Positions 46,778 to 56,099 of a stretch of DNA of 64,000 bases are shown here, in pieces. Made by a program: the position numbers and the translations under genes. Under the pieces are notes generated by a model that saw nothing but the letters and a program-made list of their open reading frames with translations, had not been told where the DNA came from and did no database searches. Each line of letters opens with the position of its first letter. Position 1 is the stretch's first letter. Source of the DNA: Raphanus sativus (Eukaryota > Streptophyta > Magnoliopsida > Brassicales > Brassicaceae); assembly GCF_000801105.2 (NCBI RefSeq), contig NC_079514.1, forward strand, positions 29,040,227 to 29,104,226, in the 5' to 3' direction.

Positions 46778-47136
46778 TCTTTGTATGAATTTTCATTGTA
46801 ATAAATTAAAATTTTTATTAAATTAAAACTTTTTAAAAAAATAAAAAATATATTATTTTATTCTTAAAAACCTCATTTTCAGGATCACTAATGGAACCGC
46901 TAAATAAATACAGGTTCTTCATTATTTACGGTCCCACCAAAAAAATATTAAAAAATCCATGTGAACCCCAAAGGGGATTCACTAATGGAGATGCTCTTAT
47001 ACTTGTATACCTCTACAGAAAACCTTTGTAGAGCTGCTTTATTCTGCTTTTTAATACAATCACAAACTTCATGTTAAATCAGAAAAAAAAAAGATTACAC
47101 AAATTAATCATACTTGAAACCTAATCTTGTTCCCCT

Positions 47137-47543
47137 AATATTTTTGATTAAGTCTCATCCTCATGTAGAATTTCAATCTCTAATATCAACTTATTAAAAT
47201 TATTGCAGACTTTAATTTGTGGTATTGATATTAAAAAGTTTATGGAATTTGAATTTGATTATATAAAAATATAACCCATTTAATTAGTTAGCAAGCCCAT
47301 CTAAATGTTGAAATAGGCCTACAAAATCGAAAGACCATAATGCCATTAATGAATTTTTTAGTTTGTTCATATCATTAAGGATATTTTTTGGAAAATTTAA
47401 AATATTTATTAAGGATATAATTCAGGAATGATCCTGTTTTAATGGTATTGATACCACAAATTAAAGTCTGCAATAATTTTAGTAAGTTGATATTAGAGAT
47501 TGAAATTTTGTAACTACACGGGATAAGACTTCAAAAATATTAT
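47137..47543. mobile_element. Inverted-repeat element (about 100-bp arms)
   Basis: The left arm, 47137-47230, contains TTTCAATCTCTAATATCAAC and GCAGACTTTAATTTGTGG. The right arm, 47445-47543, is its inverse. The loop is about 210 bp. Part of the loop (47268-47456) is repeated at 48313-48500. It looks like a MITE or fold-back element of unknown family. Confidence 0.65.
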
Positions 47544-47626
47544 TGGTCAGTTTATATGTTTAGCAATATTTTATATAAATTATAAATCTTTAAAATTATA
47601 TAATAGCCCAAATAAAAATTTCGGAT

Positions 47627-48106
47627 AACAATATTTTGAAAACTGACCCGAACACTGAACCGGACAATTTACCGGGTTACTGGGTCATTGAGTCGACTGC
47701 AGGTAAACCGCCGGTGAACCGCAGATTAATAAATGAATTAATTTTATTATATAATAATATATTAACTAATAAAATAAAAAAATATAAATATATAAAACTA
47801 AAGTTACTACTTTCTAAATATATTTAAAACATAAAATAATAGTTTGGATATGTATATATTTTATGTTTAATAAACATTTAGAATACTTAACTTAACTTTT
47901 TATATTTTTATTTTCATTTGATATACAACTAAAAGAATATTCTACTGGTTCAACCAATAGTTCAACTGGTACCGGTTTTGGGTTTTAGTGGGTTTGAGCG
48001 GGTTTTTGCAGGTTTTTAAATTTTGGGTTTTGTACCCAAATTTATTTTGGGTCACCGGGTTTTCCGGTTCAACTGCGGGTCCGGATCAGATTTCAAAATA
48101 CTGGAT
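47627..48106. mobile_element. Inverted-repeat DNA element with CCGGTT-rich ends
   Basis: The left end TATTTTGAAAACTGACCCGA and the right end, TATTTTGAAATCTGATCCGG on the other strand, begin an imperfect inverted repeat of about 60 bp rich in GAACCGG and CCGGGT words. The core is AT-rich. No target duplication was clear and the superfamily is not assigned. Confidence 0.55.
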
Positions 48107-48280
48107 AAAACTATTGTTTAACGTATTTACAAACATAAAACGGCTGTGGCGCATTTTAAATTTCGTCATACTTTACACACTATAACAAACCCGCATAATT
48201 GAAACTTGATCATGTCACAGTTTATATAATTAAAACGAAGAATTATCAATCTTTTATATTGAAAAAACAACAGAAAAAAT

Positions 48281-48312
48281 ACCCGCACTTTAAAGGGCGG
48301 GTCAGAATCTAG
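48281..48312 (+). mobile_element. Helitron 3' terminus
   Basis: The hairpin ACCCGCACTTTAAAGGGCGGGT is followed by CAGAATCTAG and then T, the hairpin-plus-CTRR end of Helitrons. The 5' end of this element was not located. Immediately right of it is the repeated segment 48313-48500. Confidence 0.6.
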
Positions 48313-48500
48313 TGACCCATTTAATTAGTTAGTAAGTCCATCTAAATGTTGAAATAGGTCCAGAAAATCAAAAGACACTAATGCCATTAATGATTTTTTT
48401 TTTGTTTGTTCATGTCATTAAGGATATTTTTGGAAAATTTAAAACATTCATTAAGGGTATACTTCAGGAATGATCCTGTTTTAATGGTATTGATACCCAG
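48313..48500. repeat. Second copy of 47268-47456
   Basis: The segment from CCCATTTAATTAGTTAG to CAGGAATGATCCTGTTTTAA repeats the loop of the inverted-repeat element at high identity. It is not followed by the inverted arm. Confidence 0.75.
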
Positions 48501-49690
48501 TCCATAACTAAATAATACAGAACAAATAAAACGTAGAAGCCCTTAATACAGTTTCTGCAACGTGGCAGCACACAGGTTTTCTTCTCACGCAACCCACTTT
48601 GATTCCACCGCCATGGAGAAAGCAAATCACCGGCAAGTCTCTTCAGCCAAACCACTGGAGAACTTGAAAGCACTTGAATCTTGTACTCCCTGATCGAGAT
48701 TTCTTTTCACCATAGCCACGACTACATGAACAGAGAGGTTTTGCTTCACCGTGAAGTATTCCATAGGAAACATAAGTCATAGTAAAGGACTTTTTGTACT
48801 GCTTCAAAGGCGCCAACTCTCATGAATCCGCTTCAAATATGACTCAATAAATCCATCAAACATAATCTTTTTTTCATCGAGATGCTTTACCAAAACGCCA
48901 TGAGAGCCTAATAATAAGGCAGAGTCTGATTCTCTAAGAAAGATATTCAAGTGGACAGTGAAGAAAAATATCTGAGTGTAATCAAACGGGATTAAAATGA
49001 AAACAGAGTGAAAGGCTTTGATTTATAAAGACTTTATTCATTTCAATCTCAATCGAAATAAGAAACTTGACAAACAAATTCGATTGAAGACTGAAAAGGC
49101 ACACCAAATTGTTCTTATTTAAAAGTTTAGAATGGTCTAACTGATGTGTGTTGATTGTGTTACTTATATACATTTGATTTCCGAAGCTAATTAAATTCAA
49201 GAAAATAAAATCGTTTAATTTATGGAATATTCTTGGGATATATGTTAGTATAGTTGCGAATCTTGCGATTGTATAACAATGTTTTGTTTAGATTTTATAA
49301 TTCTTTTAAATGTTTAAAAGTAGTTAATTTAATTTTTTTTAAATACATCCTAAATTTTAAAACAGTGTTATAATATTTTTTGTTTATATTCTGCTCCAAA
49401 CGAATCGTGGATAGAAGAATATTCATGGGATAAATATTATTGGATATCTTTTTAGTTACAACAACATATAGTTTATCGTTAGTAGATATAATATCTGATA
49501 CATCTGTAAATCAATATAGTTGTGATTTAAATGTTTTAGATTTTGTATCAGTTTATTTAGTTCTGCGATTTTCATCAGTTACACGAAATATAGGAGATGC
49601 GTGATCAAATCGTAATCCCCAATAAAATGAATTACATTTTTTTTAAAACACATTAATAAAAAGCTTAGATTAAAAGATAATGCAGTGGCA
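48501..49690. other. Spacer, possibly with captured exon fragments
   Basis: The stretch 48490-48960 is less AT-rich and, on the minus strand, gives short coding-like pieces such as SALLLGSHGVLVKHLDEKK. Helitrons often carry such captured exons, but I cannot identify the source. From 48960 to 49690 nothing is supported. Confidence 0.35.
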
Positions 49691-49758
49691 TTCTTTTGTA
49701 AATACTTTCAAAAACTAAGGGCACCTCAAAAAAGGGTCTTGTGTTTTAATAGTATAGA
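49690..49758 (-). mobile_element. Helitron 5' terminus, minus strand
   Basis: On the minus strand, starting at 49758 after an A, TCTATACTATTAAAACAC opens an ATREP-type 5' end. Subterminal GAAAGTATTTACAAA and CCACTGCATTA are shared with the end at 61676. The corresponding 3' end is not evident. Confidence 0.5.
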
Positions 49759-50784
49759 TTAATTTGTAATAAAATACGCTGTATTTATATACACTCTCAA
49801 ATGTAGAAATCAAACCTCATATGTTAAGTTTAAATCCTGATTCAAAACTTCGCTTTTAAATTTTAATCACACATTATAGAAGTTATCTTTTGCTTTTAAT
49901 GTTGTATTTTATTATTAAGCATTTAAGGCAAATAGTTATAAACAATAAGAACTATCATAAAAAAAAGATACACCAATAGGGATCCAAAGTAAAATAACAC
50001 CGATCTTGCGTACGGATGACTAAAGATTTTCAAATAAAAAATTCATATTTGTTTTTGGAATAAGTGAATCTCAAGGGAGATTATCTTCATATTAATCCAA
50101 AAACACCATGCTTCAGACTGAATTGAGAACGATTGTCACTCTCTTTTTAATACTCCAGTAGGAGCCACTAACACAAGACAACTCTTTATATTGCTCCATT
50201 GCTGATAATAAAGTCAAAGAGATTACCGTTCCATAGAATTTGATACTGCTTTTTGAAGTAACCATAATTTGCAGTAAGAACTCCATCACCATCACATGAA
50301 GAACCATCAACGATTGAAACCGGTAAAACCCGTCGCCACCATCCGCAGTAGATCTGTCAATTACTTTTTCTAAATGGTTCAATTGAACCGAAACCTTTGT
50401 CTTTCCAAATCTATTGGAAGAAACATACAAATGAACAATAAAAAACTTTCCTAGATTTAAAATAAATCGGCAATCGAATAGAATAAATAACCAAAAGTAA
50501 ATCAAATCAAAGAAAGAGAAGCAAAACGAATCAAACAAGCCGATGACGGAGCTATAAAAACCTCCTGCCATCGGCTTGAAACTATAAAAAAAATCTCTCT
50601 TTTTTCTCTTGACGGCTAGGGTTTTGTCTCTACTGAGTTTTCTTGTGAACCACCTTTGTATTTGATATTTTCTATAGAAGTTATCTAAACTCTCAAGTTT
50701 AGTCATCAAACCGCAAACATTTAAGTTTAAATTTAGTCTCACACTTTGAAAAACCAAATAAAGTTATTGCATTAAAATATGAAC
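49759..50784. other. Helitron-associated stretch without a supported gene
   Basis: It contains a 214-codon minus-strand frame (50757-50113) that I do not accept as a gene: its composition is mixed and there is no motif. Coding-like pieces also appear in a second frame, as expected for a captured, decayed gene fragment. Confidence 0.35.
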
Positions 50785-50827
50785 TCAAAATTAATCCGCG
50801 ATTTCAAAGCACGGATCAAAATCTAGT
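50785..50827 (+). mobile_element. Helitron 3' terminus
   Basis: CCGCGATTTCAAAGCACGG (imperfect hairpin) is followed by ATCAAAATCTAG and T. It matches the terminus at 35363-35382. The 5' end was not located. Confidence 0.6.
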
Positions 50828-51523
50828 TTATCATTAAAGCAATCTTAATCTCTACACATATTAATTGTGCCAGTATTCATAACCGGAAATCAACTTCTCC
50901 TACACAACTGTTTTTTTTAATTATATGTTATTAAATATAGTTTTTGAAATCAACTTCTCCTACACATATTAATCCGCGATTTTTTATTTATAATGGAGCA
51001 CAGAAACTCTTACCTTCTCTCTCCTCTCATTGCTTTCATAAAAACACTGTTGACAAAAACCTTAGCTCTGGCCCGGTGTTTGACAGTGCCGTGAGCACCC
51101 CTCCTCCTTCCATATTCTTCTCCTCCTTTGCTCCTCTTTTTTTCTATGCTCTCACAATTTTGATATGTATGTACGTAAGAGTTTGTCGGTATTTCAACTG
51201 AAACTTATCTTTTGCAGACAACAGTGACATATATAGGTGTCCGTTTGAGTTGCTGCAAGACTTACAGTCGGGCTGACACGTGGGGAGTCCGCTTTTATGA
51301 TTGTAGCCTTCGTATCTGATCGTAATGCCCCAACCGTCCACGACTAATGGACCATCCACGCCTGCTCTCTCCGTCTCTCGGCCCGTGGGCCCCATCCCAT
51401 CTGACGGTCATGCGTTAATTTTCCAAAGGCTCAAAATCATTGTTTACAGACCCTGCAATCACAACCCAACATTTCCTTGTGTTTTGGCCTCACTCGCACG
51501 GCATCGCGATTCACTTTCTGATA

Positions 51524-51581
51524 GGTCACCCATCCTTTTACTATTCCAGCCCAAGCACGCTTAACTTTGGAGTTCTAAACG
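51524..51581 (-). ncRNA. 5S rRNA-derived segment (not a functional 5S gene)
   Basis: On the minus strand, AGAACTCCAAAGTTAAGCGT, then GCTTGGGCTGG, then AGGATGGGTGACC match the plant 5S rRNA internal promoter region in order and spacing, with a few changes. The rest of a 5S gene is missing. In plants such segments occur in LTRs of Cassandra TRIM retrotransposons, so this is probably such an LTR relic. The flanking 51210-51520 is GC-richer and may belong to the same element, but LTR ends were not found. Confidence 0.65.
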
Positions 51582-51679
51582 GATGTGTGATGGAAAAAGT
51601 AAGTCAACTTTGATGACATAGATAGCAAAATCAATTCTCTTAAGCCTTTTCAAATACCACAAACCAGGATGTTACACTG

Positions 51680-52130
51680 ATATTCTATTTTGTAGATATA
51701 TGATGATAGCTTCTCGGTGACGACAAGTAATATGGAGAGACGCTTCCTCCATTTTGGATCTAACCTCCTCTACGGGGAGGAGACTCAGGAGAGGATTAAT
51801 GGCCTGTTTGTTTCTATGGTTCTCAGAGACAATACGCTGAAAGGACCATCACAATGACGGAGTGGGCTACCGGAGTGTGAATCTTTTCAGAGTTGCATGG
51901 TGGAGCTATACATCCCAGGGACTTTGGGATCTTCTGGTCTGTTTGGCACTATGTGTTCCACACCCATGAAAGCTTGGGATTAGCTTACCCGGTTTGTTTG
52001 TTGTCTTCAATGCCTGCCTTTTACTTTCATTACAGACTCTCAAGTTCCGTGTCTGGCTAAGGATCAAGCATTACTCTCTTGAGGTTACGAGCCAAATCCG
52101 GAAATGCACCCTCGGTGTAGAAGCAGTTGG
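51680..52130 (+). pseudogene. Unidentified decayed coding fragment
   Basis: Coding-like stretches appear in plus-strand frames: TSNMERRFLHFGSNLLYGEE and ERINGLFVSMVLRD near 51720-51850, and DSQVPCLAKDQALLS near 52030-52080, separated by stops. Composition is exon-like. I do not recognise the family; a host gene relic or captured fragment is possible. Confidence 0.35.
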
Positions 52131-52829
52131 TACATGAGTAACACTCCAATATAGCAGCAACCAGCAGCACTGTATGGAAATTAGTCTTGATTTGGTATTT
52201 TGGTTTAGTTGATATGTCCTTGTATCGTTGTATCGTTGGTCGATTTAGGTGGTCTAAGAAACAACCATTCGGAGCCGTAGAGTGGATTGCCCTCACTTTG
52301 GTGAAAAAAAGTGCAATGAAGTTTCAGCTGGGTAGTATAGAATCCAAATAGTGATCATGGGCGGTACTAGTAGTTGAATCTAGTATTTTGTTTCGTTGTT
52401 CAATCTCGTTTGAGGTTAAAATCATGTGTGACACGTATTGGTGAATGAAAGTACGACGTTGAACCAAAACAAAAAGATTATATTTTGTTTATATATAATG
52501 CTTTCCGTCAAAGTAGACGTTTGAAAGCATCGAACGGTGCAAGTAGCCATTGTAGAATGACAATGACGCCTACAAATTTGGAACTCAAAATGTGTGACTC
52601 GTTAATTAGAGTACTAATCATAGTCAATTTTTACCTGTTGATAAATAAAAAAGTCAATTGTTTACCTATCTCTACGTAACGTTAAAGTCTGATCCTATCT
52701 TTCATCTGCTACATCAAATTATCTTAACCACGAGACATTCGTTCCATTATCCCAAAATAAAAAATACCCACTCAAAAGTCAAAACAAAACAAACAAAATC
52801 TACAACATTTAATTTGAACTTTATTAAAA
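52131..52829. other. Upstream region of the aquaporin gene
   Basis: No gene is supported. The 300 bases before 52830 presumably hold the aquaporin promoter; no unambiguous TATA box was seen. Confidence 0.4.
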
Positions 52830-54300
52830 ATGACTTCGCATGTTGAAGAAATTGAAGAAGAGGAAATATCAAAAATTGAGAAAGGAAAAGGCAAAGATTG
52901 CCATCGAGGAATCGAAACGGTTATTTGTACTTCTCCCACCACTGTTTGCCTCACTCAGAAGGTAAATACATAAACCAACAAAATTTTATTCTTTTTCATA
53001 GTTATGATTATAATAATATTTTTAACAAATTATTTTTTGTTTTTTCATTACTGATTACAGTTGATCGCAGAGATGATTGGGACGTATTTCTTAATATTCG
53101 CTGGATGTGGGGTGGTGGTAGTGAATGTGTTGTACGGTGGAACAGTGACATTTCCAGGGATATGTGTGACTTGGGGTCTCATTGTTATGGTCATGATTTA
53201 CTCTACAGGTCACATTTCCGGTGCCCATTTTAATCCTGCCGTCACCCTCACTTTTGCTGTCTTCCGGCGGTTTCCCTGGTATCAGGTATATACTCTCCAT
53301 CTCTTTTTTAAATATTTTTTGGTTGTTTTTTTAGTTAATCAAACATAAACACATTACATGTTCAAACAAATGCAAACAATTATAGTTCCTAGTAAATACT
53401 ATATTTGGTATTTGAATCATGAAAACGATTGTATAATGTTTTGGACAGGTACCATTGTATATAGGTGCACAACTTACTGGATCGTTACTAGGGAGTCTGA
53501 CACTCAGACTAATGTTCCATGTGACACCAGAAGCTTACTTCGGTACAACTCCGTCTGATTCAGCGGCACAAGCGCTTGCTGCTGAGATCATTATCTCATT
53601 CCTCCTAATGTTTGTTATCTCAGGCGTTGCCACTGATAATCGTGCGGTTAGTATTTTTCGTATCATCATAAACAGTTGGATATTAGCACTAATCATTGTA
53701 TATTTTCTTAATAGCCTATGATCATCAGTATTATTTTATAGCAATTTGTTCTATAATTAAGAACAAGTTGTCTCATTTGAAGTCACTAGTGATATTTAAA
53801 CATATTTCCATAGAAAGAAATCGTAAGGAAAACAATATGCATATACATTCTTACGTGGTTATGTTGTTAGATTCTTCTTCAATTTCTTTTATAGGTCGGA
53901 GAATTAGCTGGGATTGCGGTGGGGATGACTATAATGCTGAACGTCTTCGTGGCTGGGTAAACATTTTCTGTTTCTTTTTCAATTGTCAAGCAAGAAGAAT
54001 CATATATGACTAGAAATCATGATTTGGGTTTTTATTATTACTATTTCAATATGCAAAAATGTTAGACCGGTTTCGGGAGCATCGATGAATCCAGCAAGAA
54101 GTCTAGGACCAGCGATAGTGATGGGAGTGTATGATGGACTTTGGATTTACATTGTTGGTCCTCTTGTCGGAATTATGGCCGGAGGTTTTGTTTATAACCT
54201 TATAAGATTTACGGATAAGCCACTTAAAGAGCTTACTAGGAACGCTTCTTTTCTCCGTTCTGCTTCTCCAAAACACAAAGCTGCTACTTCTAAAAGCTAA
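52830..54300 (+). CDS. NIP4: NIP4-type aquaporin (NOD26-like), five exons, intact
   Basis: A membrane channel of the NOD26-like intrinsic protein family, passing water and small neutral solutes; the Arabidopsis NIP4;1/NIP4;2 relatives act in pollen. Exons at 52830-52961, 53061-53285, 53449-53646, 53895-53956 and 54066-54300 join in phase through GT-AG introns to 283 residues, the length I recall for Arabidopsis NIP4;1. Both channel-lining NPA boxes are present: [13 protein letters not shown] (exon 2) and [12 protein letters not shown] (exon 5), the latter giving the Ala and Arg of the ar/R filter. [11 protein letters not shown] supplies the H2 Trp expected in NIP subgroup I. Six hydrophobic spans are visible, with an acidic N-terminus and a Lys/Ser-rich C-terminus (kinase-site-like). 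Start: first ATG of an open first exon. Whether it is the 4;1 or 4;2 orthologue cannot be told here. A partial copy of its last exon follows at 54480. Confidence 0.95.
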
Positions 54301-54479
54301 TCTTTTGTACTCTCTTAGTCATATCTTATTTTGTCAAAATTTTCCTCTTGGATACATACTTTATTCTTATATAAGTTGAATTTACTTTCATCTAATCTAA
54401 GAAAGAAATGAATTCCTAATTAATTATATTTATAGAAAAAGTTACGACCTTAGTTTTTAAAAAGGAAGTAAATCATAAA

Positions 54480-54720
54480 CCGGAAATATCCTTCTTTTTA
54501 TGAAATTGTTGGTCTTTATGTCGGAATTATGTTGGATTATGAAATATCCTTCTTTTATAAGTTGGATTTACATTGTTGGTCCTCTTGTCGGAATTATGGC
54601 CGTAGGTTTTGTTTATAACTTTATAAGATTTACGGATAAGCAACATAAAGAGCTTACTAGGAACAGTCTTTTTTTTCCATTCTCCTTCTCCAAAACACAA
54701 AGCTTCTACTTCTAAAAGCT
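54480..54720 (+). pseudogene. Partial tandem copy of the aquaporin last exon
   Basis: From about 54563 the sequence repeats the end of exon 5 and its 3' flank: [34 protein letters not shown] frameshift then changes the C-terminus. A smaller scrap (GTCGGAATTATG) recurs at 54520. There is no acceptor or upstream exon, so it is not a gene. Confidence 0.9.
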
Positions 54721-54785
54721 AATCTTTTGTGCTCTCTTGGTAATATCTCATTTTGTCAAAACTTTTCGTCTTGGATAGTTGTATA

Positions 54786-55034
54786 CAGGGGCGAAGCTAG
54801 GATTTTTGTCTAGTGGGTGCACTACTAATTATAAAAGAAAGAAGACATACAAAAGACTTGAACCTGAGTTAATGGGGGGGGGCAACCTGAGTTAATGGGG
54901 GGGGGGGGGGGCGCACAAACTTAATTTTACCATCTGCTCTACCAAATTTTCACTGATTTACCTTACAAAATTGAAACATAAATATAATTGAGGGTTCATG
55001 TGCACCTAAAGTGCATAAGGTGGCTTCCGCCCTG
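54786..55034. mobile_element. hAT-type MITE (CAGGGGCG ends)
   Basis: The 249-bp element starts CAGGGGCGAAGC and ends GGCTTCCGCCCTG, flanked by perfect 8-bp copies GTTGTATA (54778-54785, 55035-55042). It has two G-runs of 9 and 17 bases (54871-54911) within a local duplication GAGTTAATGGGG. It is inserted in the 3' flank of the duplicated aquaporin exon. Confidence 0.9.
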
Positions 55035-55056
55035 GTTGTATACATACTTTATTCTC

Positions 55057-55380
55057 TTACTAGATTTTAAAAGCGCGGAAAAACTATTGGTGATTAAAAT
55101 TTCGTATTGGTTTAAATATTATTTATTTTAGTTATTTTGTTAAGTATGTTAATTTTTGGTTTTAGATGATAAATAAAGAGGAATACTTGGGTTTAGGATT
55201 TAGTGTTTTGTTGACGAAATTTTAAACATAAAAACTTTTTTTGTGAATAATATTATTTTCTATTTATTTTTTATTTTAAAAACATAATAAAATTAGACAA
55301 TATTTTGTTTCTTTTTTAAAAAAAATATTAAATATTAAATAACGAAATTTTATTGGTTGGGTGAACCTAAAGGTTCGCCA
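55057..55380. mobile_element. Helitron-like end and AT-rich remainder
   Basis: ACTAGATTTTAAAAGCGCGG at 55059 resembles the GCGCGG-type Helitron terminus at 33653. No partner end was found. Near 55350-55375, GGTGAACCTAAAGGTTCGCC is a short perfect hairpin. Confidence 0.4.
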
Positions 55381-55780
55381 CTGTGGAGGAGTAAAGAATG
55401 AAGAGTAAACAAGTGAAAAGAATAATGGAGAATGAAGAGTAAAAAAGAGGAAGAGCTGAGGGTAGTGAGGAGAAGGAGGAGAGAGGAATAGTGAAAAGTG
55501 AACAATCAATATTGAAAATGAGGAGTATGGATTGAAAAGAAAAATGGAGATTAAAAGAAAAGAAAAGGAGGAGCTGAGATAGTAAGAACTAAGAAGGAGT
55601 GCGAAGTAAAGGACGAGGAGTAAGGGAGGAATAGAAAATGAAGAGTGAGGAAGGAAAAAGAAAGTGGAGAGTGAAGAATTAAAAAGAGGAGCAGCTGAGG
55701 AGTATTAAGGAGCAGGAAGAGGAGCGAGGAACACTGAGAACTGAAGAGTGGAGAGGAGGGTGAGAGTGAAGAGTGAATAC
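55380..55780. repeat. Polypurine GAAGAGTGA-type minisatellite-like tract
   Basis: For about 400 bases the plus strand is almost only A and G, made of irregular GAAGAGTGA, GGAGAATGAAGAGT and GAGGAG units. Strong strand asymmetry is evident. There is no coding motif. Confidence 0.85.
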
Positions 55781-56089
55781 GCGATAAAGCACAATTTACA
55801 TATTATAATATATTATATTTATTAAACATAGAATAATATACCAAAAAAATTATGTAAACTTTTATAGAATAGTAAAATAGAGTAGTATACCAAAAATAAT
55901 TATGTAAACTTCTATAAAATACACTAACATACAACACTATGGCAATAACATAGAGTAGTACATATATGTTAAGTGTATTTTATAAAAGTTTACATAATTG
56001 TTTTGGTATAGAACTAACAGAAAATATGAAAGAAATGTGTTTGCACGTGTTGTCAAATTTTGTTCTTAGATAACTCTGATTCATCTCAG
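55781..56089. other. AT-rich spacer with a short direct repeat
   Basis: A unit of about 50-60 bp containing AGTATACCAAAAA and TATGTAAACTT occurs twice near 55828-55920, and its inverse TTTATAAAAGTTTACATAAT near 55980. No gene is supported. Confidence 0.5.
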
Positions 56090-56099
56090 AAAAAAAAAA

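Larger units (their letters stand above)
42805..46996 (+). mobile_element. PIF/Harbinger DNA transposon, complete ends
   Basis: The ends GAGCATCTCCATTAG and its exact inverse CTAATGGAGATGCTC enclose 4.2 kb, flanked by the 3-bp TTA duplication (42802-42804, 46997-46999). These are the hallmarks of PIF/Harbinger. Inside, all on the plus strand, are a GRF zinc-finger gene (43519-44072), a Myb/SANT-like gene (44553-45314) and a HARBI1-like transposase pseudogene (45800-46777). Short tandem repeats separate them. Both accessory frames are intact while the transposase has stops and lacks its N-terminus, so movement would need a transposase from elsewhere. Confidence 0.93.

Noticed and set aside
50113..50757. 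214-codon minus-strand open frame
   Set aside because: No recognisable domain, composition changes along its length, and coding-like pieces appear in another frame; it lies among Helitron ends and is likely a decayed or chance frame.
51524..51581. Functional 5S rRNA gene
   Set aside because: Only the internal promoter region is present with several changes and the rest of the gene is missing.
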